From Mesorhizobium sp. B2-3-12 (GTDB taxonomy: Bacteria > Pseudomonadota > Alphaproteobacteria > Rhizobiales > Rhizobiaceae): a stretch of DNA of 64,000 bases. Each line of letters opens with the position of its first letter. Position 1 is the stretch's first letter. The notes beneath the pieces are model-generated. The model had not been told where the DNA came from and did not search any database. It worked only from the letters and a program-made list of their open reading frames with translations. The stretch covers positions 682,001-746,000 of the forward strand of contig NZ_VFVR01000002.1 in NCBI RefSeq assembly GCF_006442205.1, given 5' to 3'. Position numbers and translations under genes: made by a program. Below are positions 46,101 through 56,624 of the stretch, piece after piece.

Positions 46101-47023
46101 ATGCCTGGTGAGGTCGTCGAAACCTGCACCCACTTGCCGCCCATCTCGGGGCCGACAGGCATGTGGTAGATGAAGGCGCCACCGCCGGGGACGCAGTCGA
46201 CCGTGCCGCGCTCGACCTTGAAGCATTCATGGTCGGTGGGCGGCGGAGGCCGCTTGTCACAGTTGGTAAGGTCGATGCGGATCGAGGTCTTCGCGCCGGT
46301 CTTGAAGTCGCCGTCATCGGGCTTGCCCGGATCCTGCGACGGGATGATGGTGCCCGTGCCGGCCTCGTTGCTCACCTTGATCAGGCCCTGATTGTCGACT
46401 GTGGTCGGCGACGGAAACGCCGCATGGTCGATCTTGGCCGTGATCTGGAAGGTGATGACGCGCTCATTGGCGGCTCCGGCGCCGTCGATATCGGCGGCGG
46501 AGAGCCGGAAATCGGAGACCGTGGCCGTGTCGTTCGGATTTGCCGAGGTGCTGATCGAAACGCCGGCCAGCGGTCCGCCGGAGGCGTCCGTGCCGTCTCC
46601 GGAGACAGTCGCACCGACGATGGCCAAGCCGTGCGGAAGCTGGTCCTTGAACTCGATCTTGAGCTTCTTCAACAGGGCTATCATGCCCGGATCGGCAAAA
46701 CCTCGCGGATCGCCTCGCAGGCCGAAGCTCAGCGAATAGAGGACATAGTCGCAGCTTCGCTGGGTGCCTTTCTTGGTGAAGAAGGGGACCAGCCGCTCCG
46801 GCCTGGGGTTGACGACACGCGAATTGTCGAGGTCAAGCCTCAGTTCCGGAGTGATCGGGGTGGCGTCTTCCGCGTGGCTTTGCACGGGAGCAAGCGTGGC
46901 GACCGCGATACCGGCCGCCATCAGCCAGCGCGCACCGCGCCTGGCATATGACAGGGGTTTCATGATCGTCTCCATGACGGTTTGCTGAGCGTTTACGGGT
47001 GAGGACAGGGCAAGAATGTTCAT
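43178..47023 (-). CDS. Large secreted multidomain protein: DUF11-like repeats plus cysteine-rich tandem repeats
   Basis: A 1281 aa exported protein I cannot assign a function. The n-region is long, with a hydrophobic core at 33-47 (WLMAAGIAVATLAPV) and a probable cut after QSHA. Residues 55-260 form a beta-rich domain; 267-372 a paired-cysteine domain. Four DUF11-like beta domains follow at about 380-510, 526-650, 661-785 and 793-937 (VTNVGTAPYNGKI, IINNGTSTYNGPL, SSVGTAAPTGPV, ITNDGTSPFSGPV). Residues 950-1206 hold cysteine repeats of 36 residues (CTIRGQVHNADGDCVCPQGT), and a Q-rich tail ends it. GAGGAGG precedes the ATG at 47023, 10 bp after the upstream gene; ATG 46963 is an alternative. 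It looks like an extracellular or surface stalk protein (inference). Confidence 0.85.
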   Translation of the reverse strand: MNILALSSPVNAQQTVMETIMKPLSYARRGARWLMAAGIAVATLAPVQSHAEDATPITPELRLDLDNSRVVNPRPERLVPFFTKKGTQRSCDYVLYSLSFGLRGDPRGFADPGMIALLKKLKIEFKDQLPHGLAIVGATVSGDGTDASGGPLAGVSISTSANPNDTATVSDFRLSAADIDGAGAANERVITFQITAKIDHAAFPSPTTVDNQGLIKVSNEAGTGTIIPSQDPGKPDDGDFKTGAKTSIRIDLTNCDKRPPPPTDHECFKVERGTVDCVPGGGAFIYHMPVGPEMGGKWVQVSTTSPGITIIPDTQKVPAGGGVLNWKIVGASPGDVIHLVVTGIETYAGPKEGWGLCCTQTIDIIIPRDQRCPPKDKEPDLKVEKHADVTRCTMGGGCDFTIRVTNVGTAPYNGKIALDEVTLPAGSTLDSGPNPPWVCAPGTTPMTCTYPVTTLNPGAFVDLKLGFKPAGGWQGSVLRNCATYNYGASGKPLFGSQANDRGCASIPICRRGDRNPECQPPVEKKVDLILKKRARTEVCTADGVCTFIIDIINNGTSTYNGPLTVIDNYPSGAPTSSTFGPSPPWTCGPNGPGQFRCDNAGISLPAGASTPIFVKAVVPAGYRSDTVENCAEVKAIPGEVDLTNNKACAKERIRHPNGGQPTLRITKVCNGSLAGASLVSCRITVSSVGTAAPTGPVRVNDAATLVSGGAPVQIQTVTPDGAEWACGPVPANTLSCQIPGAVMTPGTSRHFDVTVSANGEFENCARGSYGPAQGDDVVYPIGQACAKGGGSSTIRVEKTGDRECRLGQPCSFDITITNDGTSPFSGPVRIGDAIGVEGLGRLEGVEITSIDPPFGCSPEPTTLPASCIANLTLGAGESQSHRVTVVIPDDGRLANLQGNVDGQNCVGVLSPDTRVQGGGDVLSRDATNVQGDRGKAYACHPFIITHEVKNQCSPGFVMNDAGRCVCPEGTTFRNGQCTGGGTNVLPTPPPKRCVLLEGQIRTEDGRCVCPRGTALENGKCVSTDQPEQCTIRGQIHNADGDCVCPRGTEVRNGACRPLRPKPEQCTIRGQVHNADGDCVCPQGTEVRNGACRPVRPKPEQCTIRGQVHNADGDCVCPQGTEVRDRACRPIRPKPDQCTIRGQVPDANGDCVCPRGTEVRDGACRRKQPQLEQCDIRGQIHNKRGECVCPRGTEVIDGACRRPRQQEECAPGSQMINGQCQPIIRRRCPEGTIGRYPNCRPIRGQPSLELNPGQLLQLLPRRQQSDQQQDPAPNRILKLQQQ
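43406..44053. repeat. Six 108 bp tandem repeats inside the secreted-protein gene
   Basis: Six direct repeats of 108 bp (36 codons) encode residues 991-1206. The middle three are nearly identical at DNA level, while the outer ones have drifted. The unit has cysteines at positions 3, 16, 18 and 29 and the core GDCVCPxGTEVRxGACRP. An imperfect further unit lies upstream at about residues 950-977. Confidence 0.9.
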
Positions 47024-47033
47024 CTTTGCCTCC

Positions 47034-48995
47034 TCAACGTTCGCAACTGACGGCGGGGGTGCGGAGCGGCAAGGTCATCTTGCAGCAAGGGTAGTAGCCA
47101 CCCTTGTCCTTGTCGGACTTCCTGTAGAAGCACAGCCCGACATCCACTCGGTCGCCCGGATAGTGGCCGGTGATGTCGATCGTGTAAGGCTTGCCCGGTG
47201 CATGCGACATGGGCGAGGTCACCCCGACGCCTGGCGTCCTGGACTGGACCTTGATCGAATAGCCGCCGAAGCCGGCATGGTCATGGAGATAGAGATCGGC
47301 CTCGAGACCGCGCGGCGTACAGTAATACTGCACGTCCTCGACATCGAGACACGGAGGCAGATTGCCGGGCGGTGGGAAGTCCGGCGGGTAGAAGGGTGGC
47401 TCATAGCCGCCCGGTATTTCCTCATAATAGCCGGCACGGCCCTCGCAGGGATGCCAGACGGCGACGTCGCCGACATGGCCTTCCACTTCGGGGTCTTCGA
47501 AATAGCCATCGAAATCGACGAACCAGGAGCCGAAGGGCGGCACGTTGGCCGGCTTGACCAGGTCCTTGGGCGTGATCTGCACGCCATGCACGGCGAGCGG
47601 GCCGCCCGCGGCGAGTTTTTCGGCAAGCTCGGGATTGTCGCGCAATTTGTCGCCGGTGTTGACCAAGGTCTGCGTGCAGACGGAGGTGTCGAGATTGCCG
47701 TCGAAATCATAGCCATATTGCAGGTCGAGGCCGCCGGCCGACTGCCGGTTGCCCTGCGGGAAGCCGACGGCGTATTCCTGCGGCGTTTCCACCCAGACCG
47801 ATTCCGTCGTCGGATCGTCCGGATCCTCTCTGAAGTAGCGGATCACCTCGCCCTTGCCGGAATCGGCGAACCGGCTGTAATCATAGCGGTTTTCGACCGG
47901 ACCGCGCTGGGCGAGATACATGAAGCCGCTGTTGTCGAAGGCAATATCGGTGACGGCGTAGTCCTTGTCGGCCTTCACGGTCAGTTCCCAGCGCGGATCA
48001 CCGGCAAAGGTGCCGTCGCGGGCAATGCCCACCGACCAGATTTCGGATTTTTCGCCGACCGAATAGTAGAGCCGGCCGCCATGATAGGAGACGGCCCAGA
48101 CGCGGCGCTCGTCCTGGGTGTAGCCCCAGCTGTCGGGGTCTTCGGTGTCGAAGGCCGCGCCCTGTATATCCATCACCGCGCCATCGTCGGCGACGGGGGC
48201 CAGCCCATGCGCCGGGCGGCCGGCGACGCCGTGGTCGAACGTGTCGACCAGTCTGCCGCCGGCGTCGATGCGATGGATCAGGCCGGTGTCGAGGTCGGAT
48301 GCGAAGAACTGGCGATGAACGGGGTCGAAGGTGATATTGCCGATGCCGGGCCCGCTATTGGTATCAATGTCGGCGAATTTGGCGACCTGGCCTGAGATAC
48401 CGTCGATCTTCCAGATGGTGCCCGGTCCGCCGCCGTTTTCGGTGCCGAACTGGCCATCCATGAAGGTGGCGCCCGCGGTGCCGCGGCGCTGCCGTTCCGG
48501 CCTGCCGTCCTTGTCGGCATCCGGCGTGACGATCTCGACGCCATGCAGCGAAGTTGCGGCGGCGTAGAGGTTGGGGATATCAGACGGCACGCCGTCGCGC
48601 ACGCCGTCATCATAGGTCAGGCCGAACACCTCACCGATCTGGCCCGCCGTCACCTCGAAAGGCGGCGGCGTGAAGACGAGCTGGCCCGAGGCCGGACCGC
48701 CAAGGTGCGAAACGTCGAACACGCGCAAGGTGGCGCGCGAGGTGTCGATGAAGGTTTCGTCGACGGGGTCGACGCCGGGCGGCAAGCCCTGGTCGAAATC
48801 GGGGATGATGGTGCCGGGGAAGCCGGTGACCGCCATCGAGCCGGGATAGATGATCTGGGTTTCCTGCGCCCGGGCCGCGCCGCCCGACAACAGGCCGGCG
48901 GCCAGCGCCAGCGCCAGTAAGCCGCCGCCCGCATGGGCGGCCCTGCGCAAATGGCCATAGAGAGAAGGCACGAACGAGCCGCGGATGCGAGACAT
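47034..48995 (-). CDS. Secreted propeller-like protein with C-terminal paired-cysteine domain
   Basis: Exported protein of 653 aa without an assigned family. The ATG at 48995 follows GGGGGTAG. A long n-region is followed by GGGLLALALAAGLLSGGAAR and a cut near AQET. Residues 45-545 have repeated beta-propeller-like phrases (GTIWKIDGISGQVAKFADID, GIGNITFDPVHRQFFASDLD, HRIDAGGRLVDTFDHG, DYAVTDIAFDNSGFMYLAQR). A proline-rich linker 530-548 leads to a C-terminal domain 549-651 that is the counterpart of residues 267-372 of the downstream protein. It is the first gene of a two-gene operon. Confidence 0.82.
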   Translation of the reverse strand: MSRIRGSFVPSLYGHLRRAAHAGGGLLALALAAGLLSGGAARAQETQIIYPGSMAVTGFPGTIIPDFDQGLPPGVDPVDETFIDTSRATLRVFDVSHLGGPASGQLVFTPPPFEVTAGQIGEVFGLTYDDGVRDGVPSDIPNLYAAATSLHGVEIVTPDADKDGRPERQRRGTAGATFMDGQFGTENGGGPGTIWKIDGISGQVAKFADIDTNSGPGIGNITFDPVHRQFFASDLDTGLIHRIDAGGRLVDTFDHGVAGRPAHGLAPVADDGAVMDIQGAAFDTEDPDSWGYTQDERRVWAVSYHGGRLYYSVGEKSEIWSVGIARDGTFAGDPRWELTVKADKDYAVTDIAFDNSGFMYLAQRGPVENRYDYSRFADSGKGEVIRYFREDPDDPTTESVWVETPQEYAVGFPQGNRQSAGGLDLQYGYDFDGNLDTSVCTQTLVNTGDKLRDNPELAEKLAAGGPLAVHGVQITPKDLVKPANVPPFGSWFVDFDGYFEDPEVEGHVGDVAVWHPCEGRAGYYEEIPGGYEPPFYPPDFPPPGNLPPCLDVEDVQYYCTPRGLEADLYLHDHAGFGGYSIKVQSRTPGVGVTSPMSHAPGKPYTIDITGHYPGDRVDVGLCFYRKSDKDKGGYYPCCKMTLPLRTPAVSCER

Positions 48996-49484
48996 GACAC
49001 TACCCCCGTAGTCCAGGGGAGCAACGTCCGGGCTTGCCGCGCAAATCAGGGCAAGGCGCGGTGGTCCGGCTCGTTCTTCCCTGATCGAATTGTCTGCTTT
49101 CCTCTCCATTAGAATACGCTTGCTCTTCCGCTGGGTCAACGGAATCAACCGGAAGCCCAGCGCATCGACCTCGTCCTGAAGGCGGTGGCCGCGCCGAGCT
49201 CCCGTTGGTCCCGGAGACCGTGGAGTCTCTGGGTTGCTGGTCATGGGGGGCTTCCTTTCCAGGGCCGCACCATGCGGCGCCTGGACCTCAGTCGCGGGCT
49301 GGCACGGAAAGGTTCATGGAAGCCTTGCGCAGAATGCTTGCGCCCGATGCCGCCTGTTCTTATATACGCGCCAAGCCGTGCGGCGCCGGAACACCGGTCG
49401 TCGAACGGGATTTCTTGTGAACAGGGGCTTTCGTCGGAACGCCTTACGGGTCCTGAAAGCCTGCTTAGCGGAGAGACTAGAACA
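48996..49484. other. Gene-free divergent interval (489 bp) upstream of dnaK
   Basis: No credible gene on either strand; frames open here are short and uncharacteristic. It must hold the promoter of the leftward secreted-protein operon and that of dnaK. A 9 bp stem with one G-T pair (CCCGGAGAC, loop of 6, GTCTCTGGG) lies at 49210-49233. A promoter-like pair occurs at 49338-49366. Confidence 0.6.
49338..49366 (+). promoter_or_regulatory. Candidate dnaK promoter
   Basis: CTTGCGC with TTGCGC at 49338-49343, a 17-base spacer and TATATA at 49361-49366, about 119 bases before the dnaK start. The CTTG core of the -35 would also suit an RpoH-type element, although the -10 looks more sigma-70-like. 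Confidence 0.35.
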
Positions 49485-51401
<1,917 letters not shown>

Positions 51402-51427
51402 ACGGCCTGACGGCAAGATAAAGCGGA

Positions 51428-51454
51428 AAGCCCGGCGCAAAGCCGGGCTTTTTT
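51428..51454 (+). terminator. Rho-independent terminator after dnaK
   Basis: AAGCCCGGC/GCCGGGCTT, a 9 bp perfect stem with a 5-base loop, followed by TTTT, 27 bases after the dnaK stop. It would separate dnaK from dnaJ or give partial read-through. Confidence 0.9.
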
Positions 51455-51614
51455 GCAACCCTGGCAGAAAAAGTGCGGAAAAAATCGTCGAAAAGCACGA
51501 ACAGCTCCGCACCGGCCCTAGCATCCGGGCTGCGCCGATCCTAAATCGAAACAACGTGCCGGCAAACGACGCGACAATGCAGCAAGACGTTGAGCATCCG
51601 GACAGCGGGAAAAA

Positions 51615-52745
51615 ATGAAAGCTGATTTCTACGAAACGCTGGGCGTCCAGAAAGGCGCCGACGAGAAGGAGCTCAAGAGCGCTTTCCGCAAGCTCGCCAT
51701 GCAGTTCCATCCCGACCGCAACCCGGGCGATCATGCCTGCGAGCACAAATTCAAGGAAATCAACGAAGCCTACGAGACGCTGAAGGACCCGCAGAAGCGC
51801 GCGGCCTATGATCGTTTCGGCCACGCCGCCTTCGAGCAGGGCGGCATGAATGGCGGTGCGCATGGCTTTGGCGCCGGCGGCTTCGCCGACATTTTCGAGG
51901 ATATTTTCGGCGACATGATGGGTGGGCGCCAGCGCCGCTCTTCCGGTGGCCGCGAGCGCGGCGCCGACCTGCGCTACAACATGGAAATCTCGCTGGAGGA
52001 GGCCTTCGCCGGAAAGACCGCGCAAATCCGCGTGCCGGCTTCGATCTCGTGCACGGAATGCTCGGGCAGCGGCGCCAAGCCCGGCACCCAGCCGGTCACC
52101 TGCTCGATGTGCAACGGCCATGGCAAGGTGCGCGCCACGCAAGGCTTCTTCTCGATCGAGCGAACCTGCCCACAATGCCAGGGCCGCGGCCAGACGATCA
52201 AGGACCCATGCCCGAAATGCGCCGGCCAGGGCCGCGTCACCGAGGAGCGCTCGCTGTCGGTCAACATCCCGGCCGGCATCGAGGACGGCACCCGCATCCG
52301 CTTGGCCAATGAGGGCGAGGCCGGCCTGCGCGGCGGGCCCTCGGGCGACCTCTACATCTTCCTGGCGGTGAAGCCGCACGAATTCTTCCAGCGCGACGGC
52401 GCCGATCTCTATTGCAAGGTGCCGATCTCGATGACGACGGCCGCCCTTGGCGGCTCCTTCGAGGTGACGACGCTGGACGGCACCCAGACCAAGGTGAAGG
52501 TGACCGAAGGCACGCAGAACGGGCGCCAGTTCCGCCTCAAGGGCAAAGGCATGCCGGTGCTGCGCCAGCCCAATGTCGGCGACCTTTACATCCAGACCGC
52601 CGTCGAGACGCCGCAGAACCTGACGCGCCGCCAGCGCGAGTTGCTGGAAGAGTTCGAACAGCTCTCCTCGCAGGACAATTCGCCCCAATCGAGCGGCTTT
52701 TTCGCCCGCATGAAGGACTTTTTCGAGTCTTTCGGCGAGCGTTGA
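51615..52745 (+). CDS. dnaJ: Chaperone protein DnaJ (Hsp40)
   Basis: Type I J-protein, 376 aa, stimulating DnaK ATPase. The J domain has the HPD motif in [16 protein letters not shown] region ([20 protein letters not shown]) follows. The zinc region has four CxxCxGxG units ([32 protein letters not shown]). The C-terminal substrate domain is complete. The second residue is Lys ([12 protein letters not shown]), as in rhizobial DnaJ. Confidence 0.97.
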   Translation: MKADFYETLGVQKGADEKELKSAFRKLAMQFHPDRNPGDHACEHKFKEINEAYETLKDPQKRAAYDRFGHAAFEQGGMNGGAHGFGAGGFADIFEDIFGDMMGGRQRRSSGGRERGADLRYNMEISLEEAFAGKTAQIRVPASISCTECSGSGAKPGTQPVTCSMCNGHGKVRATQGFFSIERTCPQCQGRGQTIKDPCPKCAGQGRVTEERSLSVNIPAGIEDGTRIRLANEGEAGLRGGPSGDLYIFLAVKPHEFFQRDGADLYCKVPISMTTAALGGSFEVTTLDGTQTKVKVTEGTQNGRQFRLKGKGMPVLRQPNVGDLYIQTAVETPQNLTRRQRELLEEFEQLSSQDNSPQSSGFFARMKDFFESFGER

Positions 52746-52897
52746 CCGGGGGTCGCAAGCAAGCCAATGCAGCCTGCTGACCGGCAAAACGAGGCGCGAC
52801 AAAAACTATCTTATCCACGACATCCGCATGTCCGCGCCTTGCCTTGCGTCATCCAGGTGTTAAGTACCTCCCAAGGGGAGCGCTGAGGAGAGCTTGC

Positions 52898-53503
52898 ATG
52901 GCACGTGGTCACGGACTGCGGAAGGCGTTTGCCGAGAAGTTCGACGACGAACTCAAATTCTTCAAGGGCTGGATCGACAAGCCGAAGACGGTCGGCTCCA
53001 TCGTTCCGACCAGCTCGATCACCGCGCGCAAGATGGCCTCGATCGTCAACCCGAAGTCCGGCCTGCCGGTGCTCGAGGTCGGTCCCGGCACCGGGGTCAT
53101 CACCCGCGCCATCCTCGCCCAGGGCGTGCGGCCCGAAAACCTCTACGCGGTCGAATATTCCACCGATTTCGTGCGCCATCTGCGCCAGCTCTATCCCGGC
53201 GTCAACGTCATCGAGGGCGATGCCTTCAACCTCAACGCCACGCTTGGCGAGAGGAGCGGGATGATCTTCGATAGCGTCGTTTCCGGGGTGCCCCTGCTCA
53301 ACTTCCCGGTCGCCCAGCGCATCGCCTATATCGAAAGCCTGCTCGACCGCATCCCGGCCGGACGGCCGATCGTCCAGCTGACCTATGGCCCGATGTCGCC
53401 GATCCCGGCCGGCCGCGGCGACTATACGGTCAAGCATTTCGATTTCATCTTCCGCAACATCCCGCCGACGCAGCTGTGGATCTACCGGCGCGAAGCGCAT
53501 TAG
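52898..53503 (+). CDS. pmtA: Phospholipid N-methyltransferase PmtA
   Basis: SAM-dependent enzyme that methylates phosphatidylethanolamine stepwise to phosphatidylcholine, 201 aa, close to Sinorhizobium PmtA in length. SAM motif I is LPVLEVGPGTGVITRAILAQ; WIDKPKTVGSIVPTSSITAR and FDSVVSGVPLLNFPVAQRIAY are characteristic. GAGGAG stands before the ATG at 52898; a 54-base in-frame extension is not supported. Likely associated with the inner membrane surface. Phosphatidylcholine is important for plant-interacting rhizobia. Confidence 0.92.
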   Translation: MARGHGLRKAFAEKFDDELKFFKGWIDKPKTVGSIVPTSSITARKMASIVNPKSGLPVLEVGPGTGVITRAILAQGVRPENLYAVEYSTDFVRHLRQLYPGVNVIEGDAFNLNATLGERSGMIFDSVVSGVPLLNFPVAQRIAYIESLLDRIPAGRPIVQLTYGPMSPIPAGRGDYTVKHFDFIFRNIPPTQLWIYRREAH

Positions 53504-53600
53504 GCTGGAGCGCGCCTTCCAAAAAACGCCTTTCGATTTTGCGCCGATGCGTTGATTTGATCGAACCTTGGCTGTACGTGTGCCAGAACAAGGTTGGCCC

Positions 53601-54197
53601 ATGGCAGTGATCCCGAAAATCCTCGTCTTCGCCGGCTCGGTGCGCACGGGCGCCTATAGTGGCAGGACCGCCGACGTGGCGCAGAAGGAACTTGCGGTGC
53701 AGGGCGCCGAGGTGACCCGCATTTCGCTCGCGGACTATCCCTTGCCGATCCTCGACGAAGATCTGGAAAAGGAAAAAGGCGTTCCCGAAAACGCCCAGAG
53801 GCTCGCACGGCTCATCGCCGCTCATGACGGGCTGCTGATCGCGACGCCGGAATATAATGGCTCCATCCCGCCGCTGCTCAAGAACTCGATCGACTGGGTG
53901 AGCCGGGTGCGAAGGGATGGCGGCCGATCGGTCAGGCCGCTTGCCGGCAAGGTCGCGGGCCTTTGCTCGTCCTCCAACGGCCACTTCGCCGGCATCCGCT
54001 GCATCAACCATCTGCGCGCCGTGCTGGTGCGCTGCCAGATGGAGGTTGTGACACCGGAATGCTCGGTGCCGGAGGGGGGCGACGCCTTCGACGGGGACGG
54101 TCATTTCCGTGACGAAAGACTGCACAAATCGATGGAGCACCTATGCCGTACGCTGATCGAGACCTCGCGCATGCTGTCGACCAGGGTCGAGGCGTGA
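53601..54197 (+). CDS. NADPH-dependent FMN reductase family protein
   Basis: Flavodoxin-like quinone/azo/chromate reductase family, 198 aa, cytoplasmic. The FMN phosphate loop is [16 protein letters not shown], and [20 protein letters not shown] and [20 protein letters not shown] fit the family. The physiological electron acceptor is unknown. The stop overlaps the likely GTG start of pyrF (GTGA). Confidence 0.88.
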   Translation: MAVIPKILVFAGSVRTGAYSGRTADVAQKELAVQGAEVTRISLADYPLPILDEDLEKEKGVPENAQRLARLIAAHDGLLIATPEYNGSIPPLLKNSIDWVSRVRRDGGRSVRPLAGKVAGLCSSSNGHFAGIRCINHLRAVLVRCQMEVVTPECSVPEGGDAFDGDGHFRDERLHKSMEHLCRTLIETSRMLSTRVEA

Positions 54198-54907
54198 CAG
54201 CCGCAACCGTGCAGGCCAACTCCATGCAAGAGCGACTGATCGTCGGCCTCGACGTGCCGACCGTGAAAGAGGCCGAGCGGGCGGTGCGCGAGCTCGACGG
54301 CGTCGTCTCCTTCTACAAGATCGGCTACCAGCTGGCCTTTGCCGGCGGCCTCGACTTCGCCAGGGAACTGGCCGGTGGCGGGACGAAAATCTTCCTCGAC
54401 ATGAAGCTGCTCGACATCGACCACACGGTGGCCAAGGGCGTCGAGAACATCGTCAAGATGGGCATGACCATGCTGACCGTCCATGCCTATCCCAAGGCGA
54501 TGGCGGCGGCGGTGGAGGCGGCGCGCGGCAGCGAGCTTTGCCTGCTCGCCGTCAGCGTGCTGACCTCGATGGACGAACAGGACATGATCGATGTCGGCTA
54601 TGAATACGACCCGCACACGCTGGTGCTGCGGCGTTCGGAACAGGCGCTGCATGCCGGCATGGGCGGCATCGTCTGCTCGGCCGCGGAGGCCGAGGCGGTG
54701 CGCCGCATCGTCGGCCCCGACATGGCGGTGGTGACACCCGGCATCCGGCCAACGGGGAGCGACCATGGCGACCAGAAGCGGGTGGTGACACCGGGGCAGG
54801 CGGTCCGAAACGGCGCCAGCCATCTGGTCGTCGGACGACCTATCGTCGCGGCCAGCGACCGGCGCGCCGCGGCTGAAGCCATTTTGGAAGAAATGCGCTC
54901 GGCCTGA
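54194..54907 (+). CDS. pyrF: Orotidine 5'-phosphate decarboxylase PyrF
   Basis: Last step of UMP synthesis, 237 aa, cytoplasmic. The catalytic motif is [13 protein letters not shown] (Asp-Lys-Asp), with [15 protein letters not shown] at the start and [17 protein letters not shown] and [10 protein letters not shown] at the end. The GTG at 54194 is coupled to the previous stop; an ATG at 54224 ([11 protein letters not shown]) is an equally reasonable start. Pyrimidine genes and flavin reductase are neighbours in many rhizobia. Confidence 0.93.
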   Translation: MTAATVQANSMQERLIVGLDVPTVKEAERAVRELDGVVSFYKIGYQLAFAGGLDFARELAGGGTKIFLDMKLLDIDHTVAKGVENIVKMGMTMLTVHAYPKAMAAAVEAARGSELCLLAVSVLTSMDEQDMIDVGYEYDPHTLVLRRSEQALHAGMGGIVCSAAEAEAVRRIVGPDMAVVTPGIRPTGSDHGDQKRVVTPGQAVRNGASHLVVGRPIVAASDRRAAAEAILEEMRSA

Positions 54908-54935
54908 CGGGCCCGCACGAATAGGAGAAAAGACA

Positions 54936-55223
54936 ATGCCCAAGGGATACTGGATCGCCCGCGTCGATGTGCGCGACGCGGAAGGCTACAAGGATTACGT
55001 CGCGGCCGCCAAGCCGGCCTTCGAGCGCTTCGGCGCGACATTTCTCGCCCGCGGCGGTGAACACGAGAAAGCCGAGGGTCCCGGTCGCGCGCGCAATGTC
55101 GTCATCGAGTTTCCATCGCTCGCCGCCGCGCATGACTGCTACCACTCGCCGGAGTATCAGCGCGCCGTCGCCATCCGCCAGAAGGTCGCCGACGGCGAGA
55201 TCGTGCTGGTCGAGGGGATTTAG
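54936..55223 (+). CDS. DUF1330 domain protein
   Basis: A 95 aa ferredoxin-like fold protein of unknown function. MPKGYWIARVDVRDAEGYKD, FERFGATFLARGG and VIEFPSLAAAHDCYHSPEYQ, ending EIVLVEGI, are the standard DUF1330 pattern. AGGAG precedes the ATG. It is the last gene of the rightward dnaK-pyrF run, followed by a repeat element. Confidence 0.92.
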   Translation: MPKGYWIARVDVRDAEGYKDYVAAAKPAFERFGATFLARGGEHEKAEGPGRARNVVIEFPSLAAAHDCYHSPEYQRAVAIRQKVADGEIVLVEGI

Positions 55224-55243
55224 GCGACGCCTCTTGGTTTCGT

Positions 55244-55395
55244 GATCCTTGGGCGTAGCGACGCGAAGCGGAGCGAAGACCTAAGGATCCATTCCGTGAC
55301 CTTGACCAGGAATGCAGCGTCGCGACGCTTCTGAGTCACGGCATGCATTCCAGGGTCTGCGCGCGTCGCTTCGCTCCTTGCTCCGCCCTGGAATG
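55244..55395. repeat. Composite palindromic intergenic repeat
   Basis: Two stem-loops in tandem: GATCCTT/AAGGATC at 55244-55289 enclosing GCGTAGCGACGCGAAGCGG-type sequence, and a perfect CATTCCAGGG/CCCTGGAATG pair at 55346-55395 enclosing a loop with a similar CGTCGCTTCGCTCC stretch. The GTGAC/GTCAC pair between them joins the two. It lies between convergent genes. This differs from the RIME-like elements and seems to be another dispersed family. Confidence 0.75.
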
Positions 55396-55428
55396 ACGAA
55401 GTCGTTCGGTCTCAGCCAATCATGAAGA

Positions 55429-56487
55429 TCACGGCATCAGCCTATTCGCCGCTGTTTGCGCCATCGCGTCGGCAAGGCTCAGCCCCCACTGCGCGCGGCA
55501 ATAGTCGCGAAAATCGAAGCAGGGCAGTCCGGGGCAGACCTCGAATTCAATGAGGTGAACCGTATCGTCGGCCTCGACACGCAGATCGATGGAAAACACG
55601 TCGCGCAGGCCGAGTCCCTGGATCAGCCGTTCGGCGATCCGGCGGATCTTGGCATCGGCGCCGGGCTGGCTGTCGCCAACGGCCACGAGCTCCGGTTCGA
55701 GGTACTCACCCGCCGCCTTGGCCGCCTCGCCAGTGTCGCCATAGAGCGCCAGGCTGTCGGCCATGGTCTGGAAATCCGCGCCCGATTCGACAAAGGCGAT
55801 GCCCAGCGCCTCGACGCCGGTTTGCGGCGTCAGCCCGAGGAAGCTGGCGCGCACGTTGCGGCCGGCGACATAGGGCTGGACGACGACATCGTCGCGATAT
55901 CTGGCGAAGACACGCCGGCTGAGCTCCAGCGCGTGGCCGAGATCGCTTACGCGCGAATCCGGCCAGATGCCGATCTTGGCGCCGAGCCGGTTGGGCTTGA
56001 CGAACCAGCCGGCGGTGGAGGCCGGCGGCTCGACCAGCCATTTCCCATCCCGGGCAAGACCCGCCTGAGGCACTGGCAGGCCGAGCGCACCAAGCACGGC
56101 GCCAGAGCGGAACTTGTCCTGGCAGAGCGCGAAGAGCGAATCGTCGGCGCCGATTGTCTTGAACCCGCCCAGCCTCGCCAAGGCTGGCGCAGCACCGCCG
56201 CGAAAATAGGCGATGCCGTCGGTCAGCGTCCAGACCAGCGTCGTGGACGGATCGGCTCCGGTGAGCGCCCTTGCGGCATCGTCCAGATCCACCGGAGCGA
56301 AGGCGAGGCCGCTTCTGTCGCAGGCGGCAGCCAGCGCGTCGAATTCGGGCGCGAGATCGGTCGACTGCGCCAGATAGGACGAAATCTCGGCGGCGCGCTC
56401 CGGTGCATGGCCATCGGCGACCAGGCGGTCGAGGCAGGCCTTCTCCGGCTCATGGACAAGGATCAGCTTTGGCTTGTGGCTCGACAT
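55429..56487 (-). CDS. ATP-grasp family protein, D-alanine-D-alanine ligase-like
   Basis: Predicted carboxylate-amine or -thiol ligase, 352 aa, substrate unknown. It has an N-terminal domain (PKLILVHEPEKACLDRLVAD), a central ATP-binding part (WFVKPNRLGAKIGIWPDSRV, VVQPYVAGRNVRASFLGL) and metal ligands in DVFSIDLRVEADDTVHLIEFEVCPGLPCFDF-type sequence, where a Glu-x-Glu and a late acidic residue replace the usual D-x-N-x-N order. The ATG at 56487 (MSSHKPKLILVHE) is where homology begins. It stands alone, tail to tail with the DUF1330 gene. Confidence 0.75.
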   Translation of the reverse strand: MSSHKPKLILVHEPEKACLDRLVADGHAPERAAEISSYLAQSTDLAPEFDALAAACDRSGLAFAPVDLDDAARALTGADPSTTLVWTLTDGIAYFRGGAAPALARLGGFKTIGADDSLFALCQDKFRSGAVLGALGLPVPQAGLARDGKWLVEPPASTAGWFVKPNRLGAKIGIWPDSRVSDLGHALELSRRVFARYRDDVVVQPYVAGRNVRASFLGLTPQTGVEALGIAFVESGADFQTMADSLALYGDTGEAAKAAGEYLEPELVAVGDSQPGADAKIRRIAERLIQGLGLRDVFSIDLRVEADDTVHLIEFEVCPGLPCFDFRDYCRAQWGLSLADAMAQTAANRLMP

Positions 56488-56624
56488 GAGATGCGTGAAT
56501 CCCGGCAATGCGATCACCCACAATCGCACAGCCGACACAAACGGCTTTCGCGAAACCGACTCAAGTCGGACGCCTGCGTGACAGCACCGCCATGGGCGTG
56601 AGCGGTGCCGGTCGCCCGGCCTGT

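Noticed and set aside
49196..49320. tRNA-like or thermometer-like fold upstream of dnaK
   Set aside because: Only one 9 bp stem could be drawn; no cloverleaf, and no structure covering a ribosome site.
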